Assembly: GCA_963839685.1 (NCBI GenBank)
Contig: CAWIVS010000004.1
Coordinates: 186,001-250,000, forward strand
DNA from: CADEED01 sp963839685
Lineage (GTDB): Bacteria > Pseudomonadota > Gammaproteobacteria > Steroidobacterales > Steroidobacteraceae
DNA length: 64,000 nucleotides
Reading direction: 5' to 3'
Of the stretch, positions 49,639-58,656 are shown in pieces. Position 1 is the first letter of the stretch. Each line of letters starts with the position of its first letter. The position numbers and the translations under genes are program-made. The notes below the pieces were generated by a model that was not told the origin of the DNA, did no database searches, and saw only the letters and a list, made by a program, of their open reading frames with translations.

Positions 49639-50940
49639 ATGACGCGATTCAAAGCGTTCCTACTCGGTGACAATCACCGGATCAGAGGCGACTGTAGGGT
49701 GCGTCCGTGGCTAACATTTAGCCTGGCGGTTTTCGCCACTCTCATGCTTGGGTCTCAGGTTGTCACGGCCGAAACCCTTTATGTCGCCAACTTTTTTGAC
49801 CCACCATCTGCCGGGCGGATTGAGAGGGTTACTGCCGATGGCGGTGTTCGACAGGTGATTCGTGAAGTTGGCGGCGGGTTGCGTGGAATTGCGGTCGATG
49901 TAAGGAGCAACAGTCTTTTCTGGACCGACGTCGACAGTGATCGCATCGAACGCGTCGACCTGAACGCACCGTCGGGAGCATCGTCCGGCGTAGTTACAAC
50001 GAGTCTTGTTTTTCCGCAGGACCTCGACGTGTCTGTAACGGCCGGCAAGCTCTTCTGGGCTGAGGCAGGACAAAACCGTGTGGAAGCATCCAACCTCGAC
50101 GGGAGCGCTCGCTCGGTTCTTTTTTCTGCTGTAACAACCGCGATCGGCGTTGATGACGTCAATGGCAAAATCTACTCAGAGAACCGGTCGACGGCCGGTC
50201 GCGGGTCGATTGTCCGCTCGAATTTCGACGGCACCGAATTTGAGGAAGTTATCAGCGACGTTCCCACCGCGGTTGATATCGCGATTGATCCCTTGAATGA
50301 AGTCATTTATTGGACGTCGTCCGCCGGACTGATGGAGGGCAATGGCGGCATTTGCAGAGTCGACTTCGATGGAACCAACTTCGCTGAGATTTTCGTCTTG
50401 GGCTCGAATCTCGATACGCTTGGTATCGCGCTCGACTCGTCGAATGGCAAATTGTATTTCAGCCAGGAAGTTAGCCCGAGTCGAACGGACATCTATCGTA
50501 TGAACCTCGACGGCAGCGATCCTGAGGTAGTCGCTACTGGATTCGGACTCATTGTCCATATGGCATTGGTGGCCGATCAACCCACGCCCGTCATGATCGA
50601 CATCAAACCCGGCGACAAACACAACGTCCTTAATCCGCGCTCACACGGTAGAGTCTGGGTCGCTGTGCTATCTGACACCGACAATGAAACCGCATTTGAC
50701 CCACTGCAGATCGATATTGCGACAGTGCGATTTGGCCCCCACGGGGCCATCACAAATCGCCACCAAGTGAGGGATGTGAACAAGGATGGCCTTGGTGATC
50801 TGTTGCTGCAGTTCTGGATTCCAGATACGGGCATCCAATGTGGTGATATCGACGCCACCCTGACAGGTGATACTTTTGATGGTCGGGGAGTCACGGCCAC
50901 TGATTCGATAAAGACAGTAGGATGCAGACGGCGCCGGTGA
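49639..50940 (+). CDS. Exported YWTD (LDLR class B-like) beta-propeller protein
   Basis: 433 residues from the ATG at 49639. Hydrophobic export segment WLTFSLAVFATLMLGSQVVTA. Six-bladed-type repeats with YWTD-like strands: LFWTDVDSDRIERVDL, LFWAEAGQNRVEASNLDG, VIYWTSSAGLMEG, CRVDFDGTNFAEIF, LYFSQEVSPSRTDIYRMNLD. The C-terminal domain (about 320-430) starts MIDIKPGDKHNVLNPRSHGR and has DVNKDGLGDLLLQFW, a beta-rich module common on secreted proteins. It is more AT-rich than its neighbours and lies between an IS30 and an IS30 scar, suggesting transfer. Role unknown. Confidence 0.75.
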   Translation: MTRFKAFLLGDNHRIRGDCRVRPWLTFSLAVFATLMLGSQVVTAETLYVANFFDPPSAGRIERVTADGGVRQVIREVGGGLRGIAVDVRSNSLFWTDVDSDRIERVDLNAPSGASSGVVTTSLVFPQDLDVSVTAGKLFWAEAGQNRVEASNLDGSARSVLFSAVTTAIGVDDVNGKIYSENRSTAGRGSIVRSNFDGTEFEEVISDVPTAVDIAIDPLNEVIYWTSSAGLMEGNGGICRVDFDGTNFAEIFVLGSNLDTLGIALDSSNGKLYFSQEVSPSRTDIYRMNLDGSDPEVVATGFGLIVHMALVADQPTPVMIDIKPGDKHNVLNPRSHGRVWVAVLSDTDNETAFDPLQIDIATVRFGPHGAITNRHQVRDVNKDGLGDLLLQFWIPDTGIQCGDIDATLTGDTFDGRGVTATDSIKTVGCRRRR

Positions 50941-50950
50941 GAGGACACGG

Positions 50951-51110
50951 CGCCAATACTTCCCGAAAGGGATGGATCTATCGGATTTAGCCAAAGCAAG
51001 CTCAACGCCATCGCTCGAAGACTGAACGAACGCCCGAGGGAAACGCTTAGCTTCGAGACGCCCAGCAGAACGCTTTGCTCAATGTGTTACGTCGATCAGT
51101 TGAGTCCGCC
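50951..51110 (+). mobile_element. Partial, diverged IS30 3' end
   Basis: 160 bases closely matching the IS30 copy at about 49084-49241, from CGCCAATACTTCCCGAAAGG to GTTGAGTCCGCC, with scattered substitutions and small indels. The outer 14 bases of the right inverted repeat are missing. It begins 11 bases after the propeller gene. An older insertion remnant in the same orientation as the full IS. Confidence 0.9.
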
Positions 51111-51144
51111 GTCGATAGCCGACACTCCATCCGGCTGGTCCGGC

Positions 51145-52236
51145 TCACCTTGCTCGAGCCAGGCACCGCTTGTAGCGGTCATCGACGCGGCGCGCGAACC
51201 AGTTCGTAGTCAGATTGCGGGTGATCTTCGGGCTCTTGAGTGCAATCCGCGGCATCATTGCCCGAGGCACAGGGCGGCCGGGTGGGACCGCGTCCGCCAA
51301 GGCCATCATGCGTGAGTAGAGAGCACTCCGCTCGAACTCCGCCTCGTCGCCGTGTTCCAGCGCACTGCGAATTTGCGCATCGCTCAGCTCCAGCCGTCCG
51401 CCGATCGCCCGAATCGCCAGTTCCGTGGCACTCGGTTCGGAGCTGCCCTCGATGAGCAGATCCCCATCGAGTACCAGCCGCTTTCCTGATGCTATGTTCA
51501 CCGCGTTCTGGAAAGCGGCGTTGCGACTCGCGTAGTGGCCCGCGTTGTAATCCGCAAACCTGAAGGCCATGTCGTCGTAAGAAGCCGGATAGTCGAGCAG
51601 ATGCGCGATGCCGAAGTAGAGCCCGCCGCGCCGCGTGAAGACTTCGGCACGAACGGTTCCCGTCATCGGATATGGGTAGCGCCGCTCCTTCGCCTGTCTT
51701 TCCGCGAACGCTATGCTCACTTGCATCGGTCCTCCCGTGCGCACGGGATTCAGGTCGCCGAACAGACGTTCGCCGAGCGGCACCCCGCTTATGAAATCTT
51801 CGAACAACTCGCTCAGGTCCCGCTCGGTCTTGGCCCGGTCCAGGCGCTCCCCGTAGCTCAGGCCGTCCGGCGAACGCAGACCGAGTGCCGCACTCACCAT
51901 GAGTTTGGGGATGTGGTGATCCTTGGCGCGGGCTTCAATTTCGCGACGCGCAATGGCGGGAAGGCCGGACACCGGGGGGTCCACCTGAAAGTTCGATTCC
52001 TGGTCTATGACAGCCAGCACGCCGCAGATGTGTTCCGTGGTCACGGGGACACCGAGGACTTCGAACGCGGCGAAGATGTCCACAGCCCAGCCCTCGGTGT
52101 TCGCAACCGTGACCGGCATAAGGCCCCGAATCTTTGCGCGCACGGCATCGGGATCGACGGCAGGCGGTCGCGACTGACTCGCGCACCCGGCCGCCAGCAA
52201 GGCGCTTGCTGCGGCGAGCACCGCGAAGCGTTGCAT
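51145..52236 (-). CDS. DUF1615-family lipoprotein
   Basis: 363 residues. Signal with lipobox LLAAGC, then a mature region starting CASQSRPPAVDPDAVR. Contains LAVIDQESNFQVDPPVSGLP, which resembles the lysozyme-like ES motif of lytic transglycosylases, and TGGPMQVSIAFAE and DYNAGHYASRNAAFQ, typical of DUF1615. Probably acts on or near peptidoglycan (inference). Starts 3 bases after the rlmE stop on the same strand, so they form one transcript. Confidence 0.82.
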   Translation of the reverse strand: MQRFAVLAAASALLAAGCASQSRPPAVDPDAVRAKIRGLMPVTVANTEGWAVDIFAAFEVLGVPVTTEHICGVLAVIDQESNFQVDPPVSGLPAIARREIEARAKDHHIPKLMVSAALGLRSPDGLSYGERLDRAKTERDLSELFEDFISGVPLGERLFGDLNPVRTGGPMQVSIAFAERQAKERRYPYPMTGTVRAEVFTRRGGLYFGIAHLLDYPASYDDMAFRFADYNAGHYASRNAAFQNAVNIASGKRLVLDGDLLIEGSSEPSATELAIRAIGGRLELSDAQIRSALEHGDEAEFERSALYSRMMALADAVPPGRPVPRAMMPRIALKSPKITRNLTTNWFARRVDDRYKRCLARAR

Positions 52237-52239
52237 CTC

Positions 52240-52872
52240 CTAGCCCCTGAAACCCTTCGCCACGATGTACACCTCGCGCGACTGCGCACGCGAAGCGGCG
52301 GGCTTGCGGATCAGGACCTTCTCGAACGACTTGCGCAGTTCTTTCACGTAATCGTCCGACCCGGAGCCCTGGAACATTTTCGCGGCAAAGGTGGCGCCGG
52401 GCTTCAGCGTCTTGCGCACGGTATCGAGCGCGAGCTCGAGGAAGTACATCGATCCGGCCTGGTCGGCGGAATCGATGCCGGAAAGATTCGGGGCGATATC
52501 CGAGATGATGAGGTCGAATCGGCCACCCTCGAGCCATGCGAGTAGTTCTTCCACGACCTTGTCGTCGGTGAAATCACCCTGGATGAAATCGACGTTGGGA
52601 ACCGGATCCATCGGCAGAATGTCGGTGGCGAGGACCCGGCCCTTCTTTCCTACGAGTCTTCCGGCAACCTGTGACCAGCCGCCGGGTGCCGAACCCAGGT
52701 CCAGGATGCGCATGCCGGGTTTGATCAACCGGTCTTTCTCATTGAGCTCGATGAGCTTGTACGCGGAGCGCGAGCGATAGCCGTCGAGCTGCGCCTGTTT
52801 GACGAACGGGTCGTTGACGTGGCGACGCAGCCATTCGCTGCTGCTCTTGGTCCGGGGCATAATGCGCGCCAT
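52240..52872 (-). CDS. rlmE: 23S rRNA (Um2552) 2'-O-methyltransferase RlmE/FtsJ, intact
   Basis: 210 residues. Methylates U2552 of the ribosomal A loop in 50S assembly. The K-D-K-E tetrad is intact: Lys in RSAYKLIELNEKD, Asp in LIISDIAPNLSG, Lys in FAAKMFQGSG, Glu in SREVYIVAKGF. SAM motif ILDLGSAPGGWSQVAG. The start at 52872 has GAGGT just upstream. It is not in the usual slot before ftsH (a relic is there, 23847-24259); here it is linked to a DUF1615 lipoprotein and is divergent from an FAD enzyme. Confidence 0.97.
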   Translation of the reverse strand: MARIMPRTKSSSEWLRRHVNDPFVKQAQLDGYRSRSAYKLIELNEKDRLIKPGMRILDLGSAPGGWSQVAGRLVGKKGRVLATDILPMDPVPNVDFIQGDFTDDKVVEELLAWLEGGRFDLIISDIAPNLSGIDSADQAGSMYFLELALDTVRKTLKPGATFAAKMFQGSGSDDYVKELRKSFEKVLIRKPAASRAQSREVYIVAKGFRG

Positions 52873-52907
52873 TCTACCTCTGCCGGAGACACCGGCCAGG
52901 AAGTCTG

Positions 52908-54509
52908 GTGATCCGCATCACTGAGTTGGCGCTGCCGCTCGAATACGCCCCCGACGCGCTGCGAAAGGCGGTGCTGAAGCGCTTGCAGATCCCGGACGCG
53001 GATCTGCTCGAAGTAACACTCTTCAAACGCAGCTTCGACGCGCGCAAGAAAAACGCCATCAAGTTCATTTGCATCGTCGATGTATCAGTGCGTGACGAGG
53101 CCGCGCTGCTCAAGCGCATCGCGCGCGACGCGCAAGTCAAACCCGCGCCCGACACTGCCTATCATCCGGTCGCCCAGGCGCCGGCGGCATTGAAAGACCG
53201 ACCGCTGGTCGTGGGCTTTGGGCCGGGCGGATTGTTCGTCGCATTGTTGTTGGCGCAAATGGGATTCAAGCCGATCGTGCTGGAGCGCGGCCGCGACGTG
53301 CGCCGGCGTACGCAGGACACCTGGGCGCTGTGGCGCAAGAACATCCTCACGCCCGAATCCAACGTGCAGTTCGGCGAGGGCGGGGCGGGGCTGTTTTCGG
53401 ACGGCAAGCTCTACAGCCAGATCAAGGATCCGAAGTTCTACGGTCGCAAGGTGATGCACGAATTCGTGCGCGCCGGCGCGCCGGAAGAAATTCTCTTCGT
53501 CAGCAAGCCGCATATCGGCACGTTTCGCCTTACGGGCGTGGTCGAGAAGATGCGCGCGGAGATCATCGCGCTCGGTGGCGAGGTACGCTTCGACAGCAAG
53601 GTCACCGACGTATTGATCGACGACGCACAGATCGAGGGCGTAGTACTCGCCAGCGGCGAGACGCTGCGCAGCCAACACGTGGTGCTGGCGCTCGGCCACA
53701 GCTCGCGCGATACGCTGCGAATGCTGGAACGACGCGGAGTATTCCTCGAGGCCAAGCCATTCGCGCTGGGCTTCCGCATAGAACATCCGCAGTCGATGAT
53801 TGATTCCGCGCGGTTCGGAAAATTCGCGGGGCATCCCGAACTCGGCGCCGCGGACTACAAGCTGGTGCATCACGCCAGCAATGGCAGGTCTGTCTACAGC
53901 TTCTGCATGTGCCCCGGCGGCACGGTGGTTGCGGCCACCTCCGAAACCGGACGGGTGGTGACCAATGGCATGAGCCAATACTCACGCAATGAACGCAACG
54001 CGAATGCCGGTATTGTCGTGGCGATCAACCCGGAGCCTGACTACCCGGGCGGACCCCTGGCGGGAGTCGCATTGCAGGAAGCACTCGAATCGAAAGCGTT
54101 TGAGCTCGGTGGCGGCGACTACTGCGCGCCGGGGCAACTGGTGGGCGACTTCCTGCGGGGTGTGTCGTCGACGCAATTGGGCGCAGTGACGCCGTCTTAC
54201 GCCCCCGGCGTACGACTGGGTGACCTGGCGCCGGCGTTGCCGGGCTACGCCATCGATGCGATACGCGAGGCCCTGCCGGTGTTCGGCAAGCAGCTTCACG
54301 GCTTTGACCGTGAAGATGCCGTGCTCACCGGAATCGAGAGCCGCACGTCATCGCCGGTTCGCATTACACGCGACGCCGATTCATTGCAGAGCCTCAACGT
54401 GCGCGGACTCTATCCCTGTGGCGAGGGCGCCGGTTATGCGGGTGGAATTCTTTCGGCCGGCGTGGATGGCATCAAGGTGGCCGAAGCCGTGGCGCGGAAT
54501 CTCGCATGA
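52908..54509 (+). CDS. FAD-dependent oxidoreductase (COG2509-like)
   Basis: 533 residues, GTG start. The N-terminal 90 residues form a separate small domain (LLEVTLFKRSFDARKKNAIK). Then the dinucleotide motif LVVGFGPGGLFVALLLAQ, GGAGLFSDGKLYSQ, the middle region VLALGHSSRDTLRMLERRGV, FCMCPGGTVVAATSE and the closing GLYPCGEGAGYAGGILSAGV. This matches uncharacterised FAD-dependent dehydrogenases; substrate unknown. Overlaps the RNA methyltransferase start by 4 bases. Confidence 0.9.
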   Translation: MIRITELALPLEYAPDALRKAVLKRLQIPDADLLEVTLFKRSFDARKKNAIKFICIVDVSVRDEAALLKRIARDAQVKPAPDTAYHPVAQAPAALKDRPLVVGFGPGGLFVALLLAQMGFKPIVLERGRDVRRRTQDTWALWRKNILTPESNVQFGEGGAGLFSDGKLYSQIKDPKFYGRKVMHEFVRAGAPEEILFVSKPHIGTFRLTGVVEKMRAEIIALGGEVRFDSKVTDVLIDDAQIEGVVLASGETLRSQHVVLALGHSSRDTLRMLERRGVFLEAKPFALGFRIEHPQSMIDSARFGKFAGHPELGAADYKLVHHASNGRSVYSFCMCPGGTVVAATSETGRVVTNGMSQYSRNERNANAGIVVAINPEPDYPGGPLAGVALQEALESKAFELGGGDYCAPGQLVGDFLRGVSSTQLGAVTPSYAPGVRLGDLAPALPGYAIDAIREALPVFGKQLHGFDREDAVLTGIESRTSSPVRITRDADSLQSLNVRGLYPCGEGAGYAGGILSAGVDGIKVAEAVARNLA

Positions 54510-55228
54510 AATTCGAAGACATCAAGAAGCTGCATCAGAAGAAATTCCGTGCAGAACTGGGGCACTTCCTCGTGGAAGGCGAGCACCTGGTGCAGGAACT
54601 GCAGAAGGCCGCGTTGCACGATGCGCGACTGCGGCACAGCGAAATCTACCTGACGCGCGACTTCGCTCACTGGTCGAGTCCGTTGCCGATCCATGTCATC
54701 CAGTCCAGGCAGATGGCGCAGATCAGCGAAACCCGTTCGCCGCAGGGCATCGCGGCAGTCGTGCCGCTGTTCACGGCGGCGGCGCCGCATGCGAACGAAC
54801 GCGCGGTTTATCTTCACGAGATCCAGGATCCCGGCAACCTCGGCACCATCCTGCGCACGCTGGCGTGGTTCGGGAGTTTCCGCTGCCTGCTGAGTCCCGA
54901 CAGCGTCGACATGCACAACGGCAAGGTGGTGCGTGCGAGCATGGGCGCCATCTTTCATGTGCCGGTGGAAGTCGATGTGCCGTTGGCGTCGTTGACCGGA
55001 CGCTTCAGCCGTATCGCCTCACTGGATCTCGAGGGTGAGGCGATCGCGTCTCCCGAATTCCGCAACTTCGAGTGTTATCTGTTTGGCAACGAAGCGCGCG
55101 GCTTGCCCCGCGGGGTGTTGGAGGCGCGCGTGTTCACGATCCCGGGCACGGACGCCATCGAATCGCTCAACGTTGCGGCAACCGTGAACATCTGCCTGTA
55201 CGAGCTCAATCGTCCCGCCATCCTGTAG
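54506..55228 (+). CDS. TrmH/SpoU-family RNA 2'-O-methyltransferase
   Basis: 240 residues. N-terminal substrate-binding part with KKFRAELGHFLVEGEHLVQE. The SPOUT knot has motif 1 EIQDPGNLGTILRTLAWFG, motif 2 CYLFGNEARGLPRGV and motif 3 IPGTDAIESLNVAATVNICL. The RNA target (rRNA or tRNA) cannot be told from sequence alone. Coupled to the upstream FAD enzyme by ATGA overlap. Confidence 0.92.
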   Translation: MKFEDIKKLHQKKFRAELGHFLVEGEHLVQELQKAALHDARLRHSEIYLTRDFAHWSSPLPIHVIQSRQMAQISETRSPQGIAAVVPLFTAAAPHANERAVYLHEIQDPGNLGTILRTLAWFGSFRCLLSPDSVDMHNGKVVRASMGAIFHVPVEVDVPLASLTGRFSRIASLDLEGEAIASPEFRNFECYLFGNEARGLPRGVLEARVFTIPGTDAIESLNVAATVNICLYELNRPAIL

Positions 55229-55262
55229 ACTGCCCGAGCCGACACCGGCAGGGGACACAAGA

Positions 55263-56483
55263 ATGACAAGAATCCTTCGGCCGTCGATCTCGCGGCGCAC
55301 CGTGATAGGCGGGCTTGCTTCGTTTCCAGCACTGCTGCAGCGTGCCCTGGCCGAGGAGTCCGCGACGATCTCGAGTGCCTTCACCAAACCTGCGTCGCCC
55401 ATCACATCGGCCGATCAGGCCGTCAACGTGATGGACTTCGAAATGCTGGCGCGCAATGCACTGCCGCCGGCGCATTTTGCTTACATCGCCACCGGCGTGG
55501 ACGACGATCGCACCGTACTCCGCAACCACGACGCTTTCTCGCAATACCAGGTTCGTGCACGCCGCTTCAACGATCTGCGCCAGCTGAGCGCGGCCACCTC
55601 GGTATTCGGAGTTTCCTGGCCCAGCCCTATCTACCTGTCCGCGGTCTCGGCGATGCGCGCCTTTCACCCCGACGCCGAAGCGGGCGTGGCGCGCGCCGCA
55701 CGCAGTCGATCGACCCAACTCATGTTGTCCACGGGAGCGTCGGATTCGCCCGAGGCGGTCGCCGCGGCGCGCGGCGCGCCATACTGGCAACAGCTCTATC
55801 CGACCGACGACTGGACCGTTGCGGAGAAGGTCGTGCAGCGCGCGGAGAATGCCGGTTGCGCCGCCATCGTGCTCACGGTGGATTCGCCTGGCTTGCGCAA
55901 CCTCGAGACTCTCAAGCGCGCGACGCGCGTGGACAATCGTGATTGCTCGGCCTGCCATTCGCCCGAGTCGCGCCTGATGTGGCGGCGGGCGCCGATTTTT
56001 TCCGGCCTCGACGTCTCGCGCGTCAAGGCGATCACGCCGCTCGATATCACGCCCGTGTACCTCGAACGCCTGCGCCGCAGCGTCAAGGGCAAGTTGATCA
56101 TCAAGGGCATCGTCACGCGTGAAGACGCGGTGATCGCTCTCAATGCGGGCGCAGACGGCATCGTCGTGTCCAACCACGGCGGGCGCAACGAAGAAACGCT
56201 GCGCGCCTCGGTCGACAGCCTGGTCGAAGTGGTGCCCGCGGTTCGCAGACGCATCCCGGTGTTTCTCGATGGCGGCATTCGGCGCGGCACGGATGTCTTC
56301 AAGGCTCTGGCGTTGGGCGCCGCTGGTGTCGGCATTGGCCGGCCGCAGGCCTGGGGCCTGGCCGCCTTCGGGCAATCCGGAGTCGAGGCGGTTGTGGACA
56401 TCCTCAATTCAGAGCTCACGAACATCATGCGCCAGGCGGGCACGCCGACGGTTGCCGCGATCTCGCGCGCGCACCTGGTGTGA
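55263..56483 (+). CDS. FMN-dependent alpha-hydroxy-acid dehydrogenase, Tat-type signal
   Basis: 406 residues. N-terminal SISRRTVIGGLASFPALLQRA resembles a twin-arginine signal, so it may act outside the cytoplasm. FMN/active-site elements: PIYLSAVSAMRAFHPDAE, YPTDDWTVAEKVVQRAE, LTVDSPGLRNLE, Lys in KLIIKGIVTREDA, the catalytic His-Arg in VVSNHGGRNEE and phosphate-binding LDGGIRRGTDVFKALALGA. Related to lactate/glycolate/mandelate oxidising enzymes; the exact substrate is unknown. Contains a Cys pair DCSACHS of unclear meaning. Confidence 0.9.
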   Translation: MTRILRPSISRRTVIGGLASFPALLQRALAEESATISSAFTKPASPITSADQAVNVMDFEMLARNALPPAHFAYIATGVDDDRTVLRNHDAFSQYQVRARRFNDLRQLSAATSVFGVSWPSPIYLSAVSAMRAFHPDAEAGVARAARSRSTQLMLSTGASDSPEAVAAARGAPYWQQLYPTDDWTVAEKVVQRAENAGCAAIVLTVDSPGLRNLETLKRATRVDNRDCSACHSPESRLMWRRAPIFSGLDVSRVKAITPLDITPVYLERLRRSVKGKLIIKGIVTREDAVIALNAGADGIVVSNHGGRNEETLRASVDSLVEVVPAVRRRIPVFLDGGIRRGTDVFKALALGAAGVGIGRPQAWGLAAFGQSGVEAVVDILNSELTNIMRQAGTPTVAAISRAHLV

Positions 56484-56510
56484 TGGCAATTCTCTGAGTG
56501 CCGCGCGCGG

Positions 56511-57183
56511 CTAGCTACCGGCCAGCGCTCGCGTGAGCCAGGCGCGCAGATCCGCGACTTCGGGTTCGCACACCGCATGCGGCATGGGATAGGTGTGCCA
56601 TTCGAGGTTGTAGCCTGCGCTGCTGAGCAACTGCCGCGAATCGTTCCCGAGAGCGTAGGGCACCACCGGATCCTGCGTGCCATGCGCCATGAAGATCGGG
56701 GTACGCAGGTTGGTGCCGTTGCGCGATTTCGCCAGTTCCTGCGCCAGCGGCAGGTAGCAGGAGAGGGCGATCACGCCGGCGAACTTGTCGGGATGACGCG
56801 TGGCCAGGTGCAGCGCCATGGCGCCACCCTGTGAAAATCCGGCAAGCAGGATGTGATCACTGGTGATGCCGCGGGCGTGTTCGCGATGAATCAATCCACC
56901 GATGGCATCCGCCGACTCACCCATGCCCTTGAAATCTTCAGTCGAACGGCGATCGATGCCGATGATGTCGTACCAGGCACGCATCTGGGTAGCCGTTGTT
57001 GATGGTGACCGGGCGAACCGGCGCGTGCGGAAACACGAACCGTAGCGCAGGCATGCCCCCATCCAGCAGCTCAGGCACCAGCGGTTCGAAGTCGTGGCCG
57101 TCGGCGCCGAGGCCGTGCATCCAGATGATGGTGAAGGTGGGCTTGGGTCCGGTCTCGACGGTGACGGTTTCGAGCGCCTTCAA
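56511..57183 (-). CDS. Carboxylesterase/phospholipase-like alpha/beta hydrolase (one frameshift)
   Basis: About 223 residues. The oxyanion region is IIWMHGLGADGHDFEPLVPE; the nucleophile Ser is in LLAGFSQGGAMALHLA; Asp in AHGTQDPVVPYALG; His in YPMPHAVCEPE. One extra base near 56985 separates FPHAPVRPVTINNGYP from MRAWYDIIGID. The TTG at 57183 overlaps the PspC stop (TTGA), implying translational coupling; an ATG at 57228 is also in frame. Cytoplasmic esterase likely. Confidence 0.85.
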
Positions 57184-58295
57184 ACAATCGTCTCCGAAAT
57201 CGTCGTGGCCGTGAGATTCGCTGCCCACATCAATTGGTCCACCAGCTCACGTACCCCGGGAAAGAACGTGTATGCGAGCCAGAACATCAACACCGTAAAG
57301 CCAATCCACATGAGGCCATGGAGCGCGCCCCATCCGGCATGGTAAGCGCCGTTCTGGTGGCCAGAATGGCGAATCATGCGCAGCGGCGTGGTGATGGCGA
57401 TGTACAGCACGATCAACGCGATCACTGCCACCCACATCGGTATTCCGAAAGGCAGCGCCCAGCCAAACAGGCTGTGCTGGGCGAACAGCGAGAACAGTGC
57501 GAGGACCAGCGCCACCGCGATGAGCGCGCCGACGAGCGCTGCGATCACCACGAAAAGGCCACTGACCGCCCGTGCGGTCTGGCCCATCACCGGGCCGGCA
57601 TGGGCGGTTGCGGCGCGCAGCTGCTCATTCATGTGCCGGAACTGCCGGTTCCAGTGCCGCTGCTGCCGTCGCCATTCGCGCCGCCATTTGAACTGCTGGT
57701 TGAATTCTTCAAAGTTTTTTTTTGCGCGACTGATGAGCTCTTCGGTGTTGAAGGGCATCCCGAAGGCGGCGGCGCGATCCTCGGCGGTGTTCGCCACGGG
57801 CATCACGAAGATCAGCACCACGTACGCCAGGAACCACACCCCGGAGCTGAAGACGGTGAGCAGCACGAAGACGATACGCACCCAGGTCACGTCGACGTTC
57901 AGGTAGGCGGCAATGCCATTACACACGCCGGACCACATGGCGCCTTCGTAGATGCGGAACAGGCGCTTGCGCGGAGGTCCGGCTGTGTTTGTGGCGCCAC
58001 TCGAATCATCTTCGGTGCCGGCGTGCGCGGATTTCTCATCCGCGGATTCCACCGGGCCCATCTCGGAGATGATGCGTTCCACTTCGAGGGAGCTCACCAC
58101 GGTCTTGTGGGGGCCGAGAGTGGCGCGACACTTTTCACTGACGGCCTGTTCGAGGTCGGCCATGACCTCGGCACGATCCGGGCTGTCCTTGAGTCGCGAT
58201 TCCGCGCGCTCGAGATAGGCGCGCAACTGCTCGTAACCTGGCTCTTCGAGCTGGTACGAGTTCCCATTGAGACTGATGCTGACCACTTTTTGCAT
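57180..58295 (-). CDS. PspC-domain membrane protein with HAAS-like N-terminus
   Basis: 371 residues from the ATG at 58295. The first 85 residues (SISLNGNSYQLEEPGYEQLR, then SRLKDSPDRAEVMADLEQAV and VVSSLEVERIISEMG) look like the HAAS-type signalling module often found beside PadR regulators. The PspC domain follows (RIYEGAMWSGVCNGIAAYLN, VTWVRIVFVLLTVFSSGVWF). A basic helix (WRREWRRQQRHWNRQFRHMN) leads to two or more further TM segments (FVVIAALVGALIAVALVLAL). Co-directional with PadR by a 2-base gap and with the esterase by overlap; likely an envelope-stress membrane sensor/effector (inference). Confidence 0.85.
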   Translation of the reverse strand: MQKVVSISLNGNSYQLEEPGYEQLRAYLERAESRLKDSPDRAEVMADLEQAVSEKCRATLGPHKTVVSSLEVERIISEMGPVESADEKSAHAGTEDDSSGATNTAGPPRKRLFRIYEGAMWSGVCNGIAAYLNVDVTWVRIVFVLLTVFSSGVWFLAYVVLIFVMPVANTAEDRAAAFGMPFNTEELISRAKKNFEEFNQQFKWRREWRRQQRHWNRQFRHMNEQLRAATAHAGPVMGQTARAVSGLFVVIAALVGALIAVALVLALFSLFAQHSLFGWALPFGIPMWVAVIALIVLYIAITTPLRMIRHSGHQNGAYHAGWGALHGLMWIGFTVLMFWLAYTFFPGVRELVDQLMWAANLTATTISETIV

Positions 58296-58297
58296 GG

Positions 58298-58624
58298 CTA
58301 ATTCCCAAAATCGGCGAGAGTACGGTTCAGGTTCATCCAGTAATCGTTCAGCGTCGAAAGCTGCGTCCGGCCTTTCGGCGTGAGCTTGTAATACTTGCGT
58401 GGCGGGCCGGCATCCGACTCCTGCCATTCGTAATCGACGAGTTCTTCGCGTCGCAGCTTGCTGAGGAGGGGATACAGCGTCCCTTCCTGGGTGGCGAACT
58501 CCGTGGGCCCGAGGAGCTTGAGGATGTCCGCGACATAGACCTTGTCGCCAGCCACGATCTTCAGGATCACGAACTCCAGCAATCCCTTGCGGATCGGCGC
58601 GAGTTTTTCACTGATGTTGTCCAT
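58298..58624 (-). CDS. PadR-family transcriptional regulator
   Basis: 108 residues. Winged helix with LEFVILKIVAGDKVYVADIL, ATQEGTLYPLLSKLRREELV and PPRKYYKLTPKGRTQL, the PadR core signature (GTLYPLL, KYY.LT..G). The dimer helix NDYWMNLNRTLADF closes the protein. It heads the PadR-PspC-esterase unit; a perfect 7-bp inverted repeat lies 12 bases upstream of its start, suggesting autoregulation. Confidence 0.94.
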   Translation of the reverse strand: MDNISEKLAPIRKGLLEFVILKIVAGDKVYVADILKLLGPTEFATQEGTLYPLLSKLRREELVDYEWQESDAGPPRKYYKLTPKGRTQLSTLNDYWMNLNRTLADFGN

Positions 58625-58636
58625 GTCTTAAACAGC

Positions 58637-58656
58637 TACCTTGGGCGCGCAAGGTA
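58637..58656. promoter_or_regulatory. Palindromic operator candidate for PadR
   Basis: TACCTTG, GGCGCG, CAAGGTA: perfect 7-bp arms around a 6-base centre, 12 bases upstream of the PadR start. On the minus strand TTGACG (58674-58679) is followed 17 bases later by TACCTT inside the left arm, so a -10 element would overlap the repeat. Confidence 0.55.
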
